This document shows positions 44,964 to 52,903 of a DNA stretch of 64,000 nucleotides, piece by piece. This DNA is from Pseudomonas putida (GTDB lineage Bacteria; Pseudomonadota; Gammaproteobacteria; Pseudomonadales; Pseudomonadaceae), in the NCBI RefSeq assembly GCF_002906855.1, contig NZ_MINI01000048.1, positions 1,178,001 to 1,242,000 of the forward strand. The letters are read 5' to 3'. The first letter of the stretch is position 1, and the number at the start of each line of letters is the position of its first letter. Made by a program: the position numbers and the translations under genes. The notes under the pieces are model-generated. The model had not been told where the DNA came from. It saw nothing but the letters and a program-made list of their open reading frames with translations, and did no database searches.

Positions 44964-44996
44964 GGAAAGCACTCCTCGGATCGTATGAGAGGTGCA

Positions 44997-45015
44997 AATG
45001 GTAGTGAATCCCATT
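44997..45015. promoter_or_regulatory. Candidate Fur box before the ferric-iron operon
   Basis: AATGGTAGTGAATCCCATT matches 14 of 19 positions of a typical Fur site (AATGATAATAATTCTCATT) and has AAATGG/CCATTT symmetry. It is in the 116-bp gap between the ubiI-like stop codon and the binding-protein start. Binding is not proven. Confidence 0.5.
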
Positions 45016-45079
45016 TTCCAGCTCATCATCCGAGCAGTTACTGGATGTTGCAGAGGGCTGCAAAGCAGCCCCAGCAATC

Positions 45080-46303
45080 TCAAGCCTTGGCAAGATCAGG
45101 TAGGTCCCCGGTCAACCCCAACGCCTGGCGCACGAACAGCGCCTTGGCCTCCGGCATCTGGTCCACCAGCTTCAACCCGCTGTTACGCAACCAGCGCAGC
45201 GGCAGCGGATTGGCCTGGAACAACCGCTCAAAGCCTTCCATCGCCGCCATCAACGCCAGGTTGTGCGGCATGCGCCGGCGCTCATAACGGCTGAGCACTT
45301 TTACATCCGCCAACCGCTCACCGCGCTCGCAGGCATTCTCCAGCACCTCGGCCAGTACTGCGGCGTCGAGGAAGCCCAGGTTGACGCCCTGCCCGGCCAG
45401 CGGGTGAATGGTGTGCGCGGCATCGCCGATCAACACCAGCCCTTCGTCCACGTAGCGCTTGGCGTGGCGCTGGCGCAACGGCACGCAGACGCGCGGGTCG
45501 GCCTCCAGCACATCCCCCAGACGCCCCTCGAAGGCGCGTTCCAGGGCCTTGAGGAAGGCCTGCTCATCCAGTGCCATGATCTGCTCGGCCTGCTCCGGCG
45601 TCGTCGACCAGACGATCGAGCACCAGTCCTGCTTGCCGTCACGCGACAGCGGCAGGAACGCCAGCGGCCCCTCATCGGTGAAACGCTGCCAGGCGGTGGC
45701 TTGGTGCGCAGCACTGCAGCGCACGCTGGTGACGATTGCGTGATGCAGGTAATCCCATTCGCGGGTCTCGCAGCCGGCCAGCCGGCGCACCGCCGAGTTG
45801 GCGCCATCGGCGGCCACCACCAGCGGTGTCCGCAGCTGGCGGCCGTCGGCCAGGGTCAGCAGCCATTCGTCACCGGAGCGGCGCAGCTGCTCCAGGCGGG
45901 CATTGGGCAACAGGCCAATGTCGCTGTCGTGCAGGCGCTCCAGCAGACCGTCCTGTACCACCCGGTTCTCGACGATATGGCCGAGCACCTGGGCATGCAC
46001 GCTGGCTGCCGAGAAATGAATCTGACCGGTACCGCTGCCGTCCCACACATGCATGTCGGAATACGGCGACACGCGCCGCCCGGCGATGCCTTCCCAGGCA
46101 CCCAGGCGTTCGAGGATGCGCTGGCTGGCTGCCGACAGGGCACTGACCCGTGGCTCGAACGGAGCGGCGCCATCGAACGGTTTCACCGACAGCGGGCCGC
46201 CATCGAGCAGGAGAATTTCCAGGCCGCTGTGGCGAAGCGCCAGGGCCAGGGCGCTGCCGACCATACCGGCACCGACAATCAACAGATCTGCGCGCATTTC
46301 CAT
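45080..46303 (-). CDS. ubiI: UbiI/VisC-like FAD monooxygenase of ubiquinone synthesis
   Basis: The 407-residue flavoprotein has the N-terminal dinucleotide motif DLLIVGAGMVGSALALAL, the mid DG motif VVAADGANSAVRRL and GDAAHTIHPLAGQGVNLG. This is the UbiH/UbiF/UbiI aromatic hydroxylase family. It is probably UbiI (VisC) by gene context; a UbiF role cannot be excluded. It is the last gene of the pepP-ubiH cluster, three bases after the DUF4442 gene. Confidence 0.9.
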   Translation of the reverse strand: MEMRADLLIVGAGMVGSALALALRHSGLEILLLDGGPLSVKPFDGAAPFEPRVSALSAASQRILERLGAWEGIAGRRVSPYSDMHVWDGSGTGQIHFSAASVHAQVLGHIVENRVVQDGLLERLHDSDIGLLPNARLEQLRRSGDEWLLTLADGRQLRTPLVVAADGANSAVRRLAGCETREWDYLHHAIVTSVRCSAAHQATAWQRFTDEGPLAFLPLSRDGKQDWCSIVWSTTPEQAEQIMALDEQAFLKALERAFEGRLGDVLEADPRVCVPLRQRHAKRYVDEGLVLIGDAAHTIHPLAGQGVNLGFLDAAVLAEVLENACERGERLADVKVLSRYERRRMPHNLALMAAMEGFERLFQANPLPLRWLRNSGLKLVDQMPEAKALFVRQALGLTGDLPDLAKA

Positions 46304-46306
46304 GCT

Positions 46307-46789
46307 TTACGCCTGCCTCGCTTGCGGCTTGAGCCGCACGTATAGGGTTTTATCGACCCGTGCCACCAGCTCGCCGGCTTCGTCACGGATATCGACCTGC
46401 ACACGCGGCAGGTACTTCTTGCCGGTGGCGGTCTGCTGGCGGATCTCGTCCAGCAACGCGTCATCGACGTGGAATTCGGCGTACACCGTGCCTTTGCCCG
46501 GGGCGATGAAATCGATGCTGGCAGCCTTGTCCCAGACGATGTACTCGCGGCCCAGCTGCTCGATCAACAGCAGCATGTAGAACGGGTCGACCATCGAATA
46601 CAGGCTGCCGCCGAACTGGGTGCCGACGTAGTTGCGGTTCCAGCGGGTCAGTTTCATGCGCACCTTGACGCTGCGCATGTCCAGGCTGATGTGCTGGATG
46701 TGGATGCCAGCGCCAAGGTACGGCGGGTAGAAGTTCAGCAGCCAGCGCAACATGCGCGCCCGGCGCGCCAGCCTGCGCGGGTTGCTCAT
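46307..46789 (-). CDS. DUF4442 hotdog-fold protein
   Basis: The 160-residue protein shows the hotdog thioesterase pattern (RNYVGTQFGGSLYSMVDPFYMLLL), which I assign to DUF4442. It starts inside the last four bases of ubiH and ends three bases before the ubiI-like gene, so it is translationally coupled between two ubiquinone hydroxylase genes. Enzymatic activity and a role in ubiquinone synthesis are only suggestions. Confidence 0.82.
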   Translation of the reverse strand: MSNPRRLARRARMLRWLLNFYPPYLGAGIHIQHISLDMRSVKVRMKLTRWNRNYVGTQFGGSLYSMVDPFYMLLLIEQLGREYIVWDKAASIDFIAPGKGTVYAEFHVDDALLDEIRQQTATGKKYLPRVQVDIRDEAGELVARVDKTLYVRLKPQARQA

Positions 46790-47985
46790 GCCTGACCCCG
46801 CGGATCGGGGCGGGTGCCGAGGCCCATGGCCTGGCGGGCGAACCAGCTTTTGGCCGGTGGCAGCAGGTCGAGCCCGAGCAGGCCGATATTGCGCCCCGCC
46901 GCCAGCAGCGGCTGGTTGCTGCCGAACAGGCGGGTGACCTGGTCGGAGAAGCCAATGGTCAGGGCCTGGTCGAGGCGCTGGCGCTGGTGATAGGTCTGAA
47001 GGCTGGCAAGATCACCCGGATGTTGCGGGCCAGCCAGCAGCGCATCGGCCAGCGACTGCACGTCACGCAGCGACAGGTTGAAGCCCTGCCCGGCAATCGG
47101 GTGCAGGCTGTGCGCGGCGTTGCCCAGCACTACAAGATGCGGGCGAACCTGCTCCTGGGCTTCGATCAGCGCCAACGGGTAGAGATGCCGGGCACCGACC
47201 TGGCGCAGGGCGCCGAGGCGATAGCCAAAGGCATCCTGCAGCTCACGCAGGAAGCTGCGCTCGTCGATTTCGGCCAGGCGCCGGGCATCCATCCCCTGCC
47301 GCGTCCAGACCAGCGCGCAGCGGTTTTCAGGCAAGGGCAGCAAGGCCATCGGGCCTTGCTCGGTGAAGCGTTCGAAGGCTTGGCCGCAGTGGGCCTCGCC
47401 CGGGGTGATGTTGGCGATCAGCGCGCTCTGCTCGTAGGGCGTACGGCGCACATGGATACCCAGTTGCTCGCGCAGGCCGGAGCGGCCACCGTCAGCCAGC
47501 ACCGCCAGGTCGCATTCCAGGCTGGTGTCGTCGTCCAGCAGTAGGCGGTAGCCACCTTCGACGGCCTGCATCGCCTTCACTTCGGCCGGGCAGCGCCAGC
47601 TCACCACCTCGCTGTCCAGCCCTTGCCACAGGCACTGACCGAGCCAGGCGTTCTCCACCACGTAACCCAGGGCCGGTACGCCCTCCTCCGTGGCATCCAG
47701 GCGCGTAGCACCGAAACGGCCCCGATCAGAGACCTGGATCTGTCGGATCGGCTCGGCGCGCGGGCTGATGGTTTGCCACAGGCCAAGGTGCTGGTAGATC
47801 TGCCGGGTGCCGAAAGACAATGCCGAGGAACGTGCATCGTAGCTGGGCTGGAAGCTGTCGCCGGGGGCGAACGGCTCGATCAGCAGGATCTTCCAGCCAC
47901 GTGCCTTGGCGCCGGCCTGCAGGGCCAGGGCCAGGCTTGCGCCGACCAGACCGCCACCGATAATCGCCAGGTTGACCCGGTTCAT
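46786..47985 (-). CDS. ubiH: UbiH, 2-octaprenyl-6-methoxyphenyl hydroxylase
   Basis: The 399-residue FAD monooxygenase has NLAIIGGGLVGASLALAL, the LADGGRSGLRE motif and GNAAHSLHPIAGQGFNLSLRD, the UbiH family pattern (Asn replacing Asp in GNAAHS, as in UbiH). It hydroxylates the ubiquinone ring at the membrane. It overlaps pepP and the DUF4442 gene by four bases at each end. The pepP-ubiH order is conserved in gammaproteobacteria. Confidence 0.93.
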   Translation of the reverse strand: MNRVNLAIIGGGLVGASLALALQAGAKARGWKILLIEPFAPGDSFQPSYDARSSALSFGTRQIYQHLGLWQTISPRAEPIRQIQVSDRGRFGATRLDATEEGVPALGYVVENAWLGQCLWQGLDSEVVSWRCPAEVKAMQAVEGGYRLLLDDDTSLECDLAVLADGGRSGLREQLGIHVRRTPYEQSALIANITPGEAHCGQAFERFTEQGPMALLPLPENRCALVWTRQGMDARRLAEIDERSFLRELQDAFGYRLGALRQVGARHLYPLALIEAQEQVRPHLVVLGNAAHSLHPIAGQGFNLSLRDVQSLADALLAGPQHPGDLASLQTYHQRQRLDQALTIGFSDQVTRLFGSNQPLLAAGRNIGLLGLDLLPPAKSWFARQAMGLGTRPDPRGQA

Positions 47986-49316
47986 GCCGCGTCCTTACGT
48001 GCAGCCTGCATCAGCGCCTCGATCTCGGCGACCGTACGAGGCACACCGGAGGTCAGAATGTCACAGCCTTGCCTGGTCACTACCACGTCGTCCTCGATCC
48101 TGATGCCAATGCCGCGCCATTTTTTTGCGACCGACTCGTTGTCGGCGGCAATGTAGATGCCGGGCTCGACAGTCAACGCCATGCCAGGCTCCAGCACCCG
48201 CCACTCGCCGCCCACCTTGTATTCGCCAACATCATGCACATCCATGCCCAGCCAGTGCCCGGCACGGTGCATGTAGAAGGCCCGGTAGGCCTCGCTGTCG
48301 ATCAGCGCCTGCACCTCACCCTTGAGCAAGCCGAGTTCCACCAGGCCTTCGGTGATGACGCGCACGGTCGCCTCGTGGGCGTGGTTCCAATGCTTGCCCG
48401 GAGCGATCTCGGCAAATGCGGCGGCCTGGGCCTTGAGCACCAGCTCGTAGATGGCCTTCTGCTCGGGCGAAAAACGCCCGCTGACCGGGAAGGTACGGGT
48501 GATATCGCTGGCGTAGCAGTCGATCTCGCAGCCAGCATCGATCAGTACCAGGTCACCGTCCTTGAGCGGGGCATCGTTCTGCTGGTAGTGCAGGATGCAG
48601 CCATTGCGCCCGGCGGCGACGATCGAGCCGTAGGCCGGCATCTTCGCCCCGCCCTTGCGGAACTCGTAGTCCAGCTCGGCTTCAAGGCTGTATTCGTGCA
48701 GCCCGGCGCGGCAGGCCTGCATGGCCCGTACATGGGCGCGCGCAGAGATCTCAGCGGCGGCCCGCATCACTTTCACTTCCGCTGCCGATTTATACAGGCG
48801 CATGTCGTGCAGCAGATGATCCAGCGCAACGAACTCGTTCGGCGGCTGGGCGCCGAGGCGCGCCTTGGAGCGGATCACGTTGATCCAGTCCATCAAGCGT
48901 CGGTCGAACTCAGCGTTGCTGCCCATGGCGCTGTAGACCCGTTCGCGGCCTTCGATCAGGCCCGGCAGGATCTCGTCGATGTCGGTGATCGGGAAGGCAT
49001 CGTCCGCGCCAAAGTCACGGACTGCGCCTTCCTGGCCGGCGCGCAGCCCGTCCCATTGCTCGCGCTCCGGGTTGCGCTCGCGGCAGAACAGCACGTACTC
49101 GCCATGCTCGCGGCCAGGGATCAGTGCGATCACCGCCTCTGGCTCGGGGAAGCCGCTGAGGTACTGGAAATCGCTGTCCTGGCGGTACACGTGCTCGACA
49201 TCGCGGTTGCGAATGGCAACCGCGGCAGCCGGCAGGATGGCAATGCTGTTGGGGACCATCTGCGCCATCAGCGCCTTGCGCCGACGGGCATACTCGGCCT
49301 TGGGTATGTGGCTCAT
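47982..49316 (-). CDS. pepP: PepP, Xaa-Pro aminopeptidase
   Basis: The 444-residue M24 peptidase has the creatinase-type N-terminal domain and metal ligands in LVLIDAGCEIDCYASDITRTFP, HRAGHWLGMDVHD and VEPGIYI. It removes N-terminal residues before proline. The ATG at 49316 gives the usual family length; the longer open frame upstream runs into the UPF0149 gene. Confidence 0.96.
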   Translation of the reverse strand: MSHIPKAEYARRRKALMAQMVPNSIAILPAAAVAIRNRDVEHVYRQDSDFQYLSGFPEPEAVIALIPGREHGEYVLFCRERNPEREQWDGLRAGQEGAVRDFGADDAFPITDIDEILPGLIEGRERVYSAMGSNAEFDRRLMDWINVIRSKARLGAQPPNEFVALDHLLHDMRLYKSAAEVKVMRAAAEISARAHVRAMQACRAGLHEYSLEAELDYEFRKGGAKMPAYGSIVAAGRNGCILHYQQNDAPLKDGDLVLIDAGCEIDCYASDITRTFPVSGRFSPEQKAIYELVLKAQAAAFAEIAPGKHWNHAHEATVRVITEGLVELGLLKGEVQALIDSEAYRAFYMHRAGHWLGMDVHDVGEYKVGGEWRVLEPGMALTVEPGIYIAADNESVAKKWRGIGIRIEDDVVVTRQGCDILTSGVPRTVAEIEALMQAARKDAA

Positions 49317-49338
49317 GGGCAGGACTACCCCCGGTTGA

Positions 49339-49893
49339 TCAGTGCAGCGAAGGTTTTGGTGCAGGTGCGGCAGGCGCCGCCAGCTCCGTGTACAGCAGCA
49401 GCGGTGCGACGCGCAGGTACTCCATGACTTCCATGTAGTCGCTCTCGCCGTCTTCGGATTCTTCGAGGGCTTCCTGGACCTGGGAAATGGCCACCAAGTC
49501 CTGCAGCACTTCCTTGGCTTCGGTAGACAGGTCCTTGCCACCGGCGTTCAGGCCAAAGCCGGTGATGAAGCCCTGGCACCACTGGCCCAGCGCCTCTGCG
49601 CGGTCGGCCAGCGCGGCATCGTCGCTCGGCAGCAGCAGGATGATGGCCATGTCTTCGCTGTTCAGCTCGCCCTTGACCATATCTTGCAGGCCGATCAGGG
49701 CATTGCGCACGGTGTCGCCGGGTTCGGTTTCCAGCAGTTGGGCGGCGTCGGCCAGCCACGCCTCGGCATCGAAGCCGGCACCGGCGCAGCTGCGCCCGAT
49801 CAGCAGGCCGTGCAGCTCGGCAGGGGTGACAGGATGGCCATTGCTCGAGAGCAGCATGGCAAAAGCAACGTAAGGCGATTGAGTATTAGGCAT
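49339..49893 (-). CDS. UPF0149 (YgfB/YecA) family protein
   Basis: The 184-residue acidic helical protein has the family hallmarks EPGDTVRNALIGLQDM, LPSDDAALADRAEALGQWCQGFITGFGL and DLVAISQVQEAL. It precedes pepP and ubiH as ygfB does in E. coli. It lies 22 bases before pepP and probably begins the operon. Molecular function in this organism is unclear. Confidence 0.9.
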   Translation of the reverse strand: MPNTQSPYVAFAMLLSSNGHPVTPAELHGLLIGRSCAGAGFDAEAWLADAAQLLETEPGDTVRNALIGLQDMVKGELNSEDMAIILLLPSDDAALADRAEALGQWCQGFITGFGLNAGGKDLSTEAKEVLQDLVAISQVQEALEESEDGESDYMEVMEYLRVAPLLLYTELAAPAAPAPKPSLH

Positions 49894-50039
49894 GGTCGGC
49901 TAGGCGCCAGACGGCGCATTTGACTAGAATGAAGACCTTGTATCCTAGCACCGGCAGGCGCGCCAAGACCATCGGCACTGGCCGCCGCTGCGCAGGGAGA
50001 GGCATCATCGCAGGGTGATTCAACGACGGAGCGAATCGA

Positions 50040-50258
50040 GTGCAACCCACGCAAGAGAACGACCTGCAAGCGCTGATGAGCCGATTCGAGTTGCTGATTG
50101 AACGCGTCGAGCAACTAAAACGGCAAAATGCACTCCTAGTAGCTCAGGAAAAATCCTGGCGCGAGGAGCGCGCCCACCTCATCGAAAAGAACGAGATCGC
50201 CAAGCGCAAGGTCGAGTCGATGATTTTACGCCTGAAGGCCCTGGAGCAAGACTCATGA
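50040..50258 (+). CDS. TIGR02449 family coiled-coil protein (ZapB-like)
   Basis: This 72-residue protein is almost entirely coiled coil (SRFELLIERVEQLKRQNALL). It starts at GTG 50040 with GGAG upstream, and overlaps zapA by four bases. The small gene before zapA is conserved in gammaproteobacteria. A division role is suggested by its neighbour and its ZapB-like character. Confidence 0.85.
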   Translation: MQPTQENDLQALMSRFELLIERVEQLKRQNALLVAQEKSWREERAHLIEKNEIAKRKVESMILRLKALEQDS

Positions 50259-50575
50259 GTTCAAGCAATAGCGTCACCGTGCAGATCCTCGACAAGGAGT
50301 ATTCGATCATCTGCCCGCCGGAAGAGCGCAACAACCTGGTCAGCGCCGCGCGCTACCTGGACGGCAAGATGCGCGAGATCCGCAGCAGCGGCAAGGTGAT
50401 CGGTGCCGACCGCATTGCGGTCATGGCGGCGTTGAACATCACTCACGAGATGCTGCACCGCCAGGAGGAACGCAGTGACGCGCCGGTGAGTGGCACCAGC
50501 CGTGAACAGGTGCGTGACCTGCTGGAACGGGTCGATCAGGCTTTGTCCGACGACGCGGGTACCAAAAACGGCTGA
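50255..50575 (+). CDS. zapA: ZapA, Z-ring-associated protein
   Basis: The 106-residue protein begins VTVQILDKEYSIICPPEERNNLVSAARYLDGKM, the ZapA beta-grasp region, and ends in a coiled coil. It bundles FtsZ filaments at mid-cell. It overlaps the upstream coiled-coil gene (ATGA), and the 6S RNA gene follows. Confidence 0.95.
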   Translation: MSSSNSVTVQILDKEYSIICPPEERNNLVSAARYLDGKMREIRSSGKVIGADRIAVMAALNITHEMLHRQEERSDAPVSGTSREQVRDLLERVDQALSDDAGTKNG

Positions 50576-50593
50576 GATTGGTATACTGGCGCC

Positions 50594-50774
50594 ACTCCCT
50601 GGGGGATGCGCCAGTCGGTTATGTCCCTGAGCCGATACGCACAACCACGGGGGTTGCACGCTGGGGCCGGTGTGCATGTCCGCCCGACGGAAAGCCTTAA
50701 CGCCCCCTGCAATCTCCACCTTGAACTTTCGGGTTCAAGGGCTACACCGATAGCGGTCTTATCGGGGAGCCTGA
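50594..50774 (+). ncRNA. ssrS: 6S RNA
   Basis: The zapA-ygfA gap is the conserved site of ssrS. The sequence has the closing stem CTCCCT with GGGGAGC at the two ends, an internal GTCCCTGAGCCGATA, GTGCATGTCCGC, GACGGAAAGCCTTAA and CACCTTGAACTTTCGGGTTC, which I recognise from pseudomonad 6S RNA. A TATACT at 50582-50587 is a good -10 box for a start near 50594. A further hairpin TGCCCAGC/GCTGGGCA (50782-50802) follows. The RNA binds sigma-70 RNA polymerase and mimics open promoter DNA in stationary phase. End points are approximate. Confidence 0.88.
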
Positions 50775-50828
50775 TTCTTCCTGCCCAGCGCTCGGCTGGG
50801 CAATCCGACACCTGGGATAACCAGTGCC

Positions 50829-51437
50829 ATGACCGAAACTGCGCCGCTCACCCGCCCCCAGCTTCGTCGCCTGCTTCGCAATGCCCGCCGCGCCCTCACA
50901 CCCGCCCAACAGCACCAGGCTTCACGCGGCCTGTTCCGCCAACTGGCGCAGCACCCCTTGTTCCGCCGCGCCCGACATATCGCCTTGTACCTGCCCAATG
51001 ACGGTGAAATCGACCCGCGCCTGCTGCTGCGCGAGGCCCAGCGCCGGGGCAAGCGCACCTACCTGCCGGTGCTGCATGCCTGGCCGCGTACGCGCATGGT
51101 GTTCCAGCGTTTTGAACAGGGCGAAAAGCTCAAGCGCAACCGCTTCCGTATTCCCGAACCGTTGACCGATCGTCGGCGCCAGCGCCCGATCTGGTCGCTG
51201 GACCTGATCCTGCTGCCGCTGGTCGGCTTCGATGAAGTCGGCGGGCGATTGGGCATGGGCGGGGGTTTCTACGACCGCAGCCTGGCCTACCAGGCACGGC
51301 GCAAGACCTGGAAGAAACCGTTGCTGCTGGGGCTGGCGCATGAATGCCAGAAGGTCGAACGACTGGCGCAGGCCAGTTGGGATGTACCGCTGCAGGGCAC
51401 GGTCAGCGACCGTAGCTGGTACCTGGCGCCGAAGTAA
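50829..51437 (+). CDS. ygfA: 5-formyltetrahydrofolate cyclo-ligase
   Basis: The 202-residue protein has the family start RLLRNARRALTPAQQHQASRGL, LYLPNDGEIDPRLLL and the C-terminal nucleotide-binding LVGFDEVGGRLGMGGGFYDRSL. It converts 5-formyl-THF to methenyl-THF with ATP. It follows 6S RNA, with which it is usually cotranscribed in gammaproteobacteria. Confidence 0.95.
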   Translation: MTETAPLTRPQLRRLLRNARRALTPAQQHQASRGLFRQLAQHPLFRRARHIALYLPNDGEIDPRLLLREAQRRGKRTYLPVLHAWPRTRMVFQRFEQGEKLKRNRFRIPEPLTDRRRQRPIWSLDLILLPLVGFDEVGGRLGMGGGFYDRSLAYQARRKTWKKPLLLGLAHECQKVERLAQASWDVPLQGTVSDRSWYLAPK

Positions 51438-51457
51438 GCGGCGTCAGCGAGGGGATA

Positions 51458-51607
51458 TCAGCGTTGCTGAGGGTTGGCGTCGACTGGCGTCTGATAGGCG
51501 GTATCCAGCTTGCGCTCCCAGATGCCCTGGGCATAACCGGTGGTGACCACACCAAGGCCAAAGATGAAGACCAGGATCCACAGTAGATCCGGTTTGCGTT
51601 GATTCAT
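51458..51607 (-). CDS. 49-residue single-pass membrane protein
   Basis: A short frame from an ATG at 51607 (with AGGGGGG upstream) encodes one hydrophobic helix (LLWILVFIFGLGVVTTGYA) flanked by charged ends. It is convergent with ygfA. A longer frame to 51700 exists but its extra N-terminus looks non-coding. Function unknown; the clean membrane segment and ribosome-binding site favour a real gene. Confidence 0.6.
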   Translation of the reverse strand: MNQRKPDLLWILVFIFGLGVVTTGYAQGIWERKLDTAYQTPVDANPQQR

Positions 51608-51785
51608 CGAAGAATGCCCCCCTAGGCATACGTTCAGGCTCGGCGACCTTCTAGGTGCCGCCGGAGCGTCTAGCTTTAAAATCGGCGCATTTTCCGACAA
51701 CCTGAGTCTTCACGCAAACGTTGACGCCAACCGGCTGTCGGTTTCATGCAACAGGTTATTTCAAACCTTTTCAGGAGCAGTATCC

Positions 51786-52238
51786 ATGGCCTATTGGCTG
51801 ATGAAATCCGAGCCCGACGAGCTGTCGATCGAAGGCCTGGGCCGCCTGGGCGAGGCACGCTGGGATGGCGTACGCAATTACCAGGCGCGCAACTTCATGC
51901 GGGCCATGAGCGTAGGCGACGAGTTCTTTTTCTACCATTCCAGTTGCCCGCAACCGGGCATTGCCGGCATCGCCCGCATCACTGCAGCGGCCTACCCCGA
52001 CCCGACGGCACTGGACCCGGAAAGCCACTACTTCGACGCCAAGGCCAATGCCGAAAAGAACCCTTGGAGTGCGGTAGACGTGGCCCATGTGAAGACCTTC
52101 CGACAGGTGCTGGGGTTGGGGCTGCTGAAGCAGCAGAGTGCGCTGGCAGAGTTGCCACTGGTGCAGAAAGGCACGCGGTTGTCAGTGATGCCGGTGACTG
52201 AAGAGCAGTGGGCGGCGATCATCGCACTGGCGCGCTGA
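51786..52238 (+). CDS. EVE domain protein
   Basis: The 150-residue protein opens AYWLMKSEPDELSIEGL and has VRNYQARNFMRAMSVGDEFFFYHS and a VDVAHVKTF segment, the EVE (PUA-like) domain. EVE domains are thought to bind modified bases in DNA or RNA. CAGGAG precedes the ATG. No restriction or modification genes are nearby, so it is probably a core housekeeping copy. Confidence 0.92.
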   Translation: MAYWLMKSEPDELSIEGLGRLGEARWDGVRNYQARNFMRAMSVGDEFFFYHSSCPQPGIAGIARITAAAYPDPTALDPESHYFDAKANAEKNPWSAVDVAHVKTFRQVLGLGLLKQQSALAELPLVQKGTRLSVMPVTEEQWAAIIALAR

Positions 52239-52268
52239 GTTCGGCTTGAGTGTTGCAGCGCGTATGCG

Positions 52269-52308
52269 ATCGAGCGCCGCGCGGGCGACGCTCGATATCA
52301 CAGGCGCC
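52269..52308. repeat. Dispersed repeat, second copy of the GAGCGCCGCGCG element
   Basis: ATCGAGCG and CGCTCGAT (8-bp arms) are followed by ATCACAGGCGCC. It shares CGAGCGCCGCGCG and TCACAGGCGC with 19907-19947. It lies between convergent genes. Confidence 0.6.
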
Positions 52309-52329
52309 AGATCTCTAAAGCCAGACCAA

Positions 52330-52734
52330 TCACTGCACAATCAAGTTATTGAACAGCAGATCCTCGACAATCGGCTTGCCCTCTTCCGATTCCATCACCT
52401 GCTGCACCTGCTTCAACGCTTCCTGGCGCAGCTTCTCCTTGGCGTCGACGTTGCTCATGCTATCCACCGTCTGCTGGGTGAACAGGGCCACCAACTGGTT
52501 GCGGATCAACGGCTCCTGGTGCTTGACCGCAGCAGCCGCGGCATCACCGGTCACGCGCAAAGCCACATCGGCCTTGTACACGCGCAGCTTGGGGCTGCCA
52601 TCGAGGGCGTAGTTGCCGACGAAGGGTGGGCTCAGGGTGATGTAGGAAACTTTCGGCTCCCCTTCCTTGGCTTCTTCGGCCATGGCCGCCGCTGGCAGCA
52701 TCAGCGCCAGTACCATCAAGATCCACGCTTTCAC
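52330..52734 (-). CDS. FliL-like basal-body-associated protein
   Basis: The 134-residue protein starts at a GTG (52734, GAGGAG eight bases upstream) with a signal or anchor segment (AWILMVLALMLPAAAMA) and a FliL-type domain (YITLSPPFVGNYALDG, LRVYKADVALRVTG, PLIRNQLVALFTQQT). Flagellar FliL binds near the motor, but this copy is far from flagellar genes and could serve another membrane function. Confidence 0.82.
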   Translation of the reverse strand: MKAWILMVLALMLPAAAMAEEAKEGEPKVSYITLSPPFVGNYALDGSPKLRVYKADVALRVTGDAAAAAVKHQEPLIRNQLVALFTQQTVDSMSNVDAKEKLRQEALKQVQQVMESEEGKPIVEDLLFNNLIVQ

Positions 52735-52903
52735 GAATTCGCTCCTCAAAACAGTTGGCGCCAGCTTACCCAGCATGCCGCGCAAACCCAAGCACGGGCT
52801 TGTGCCAGCACTTATGTCAGCACATCAGGGCGGGGCATGCTCGTTGACCCGGCAGGCGACCCTCCTACACTTATCGGCCACTCCACGCAAAGGAATAGCC
52901 CCG

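Noticed and set aside
44997..45015. Considered as a PhoB or CysB site
   Set aside because: The palindromic AAATGG/CCATTT layout and the iron genes downstream favour Fur. PhoB sites are direct repeats.
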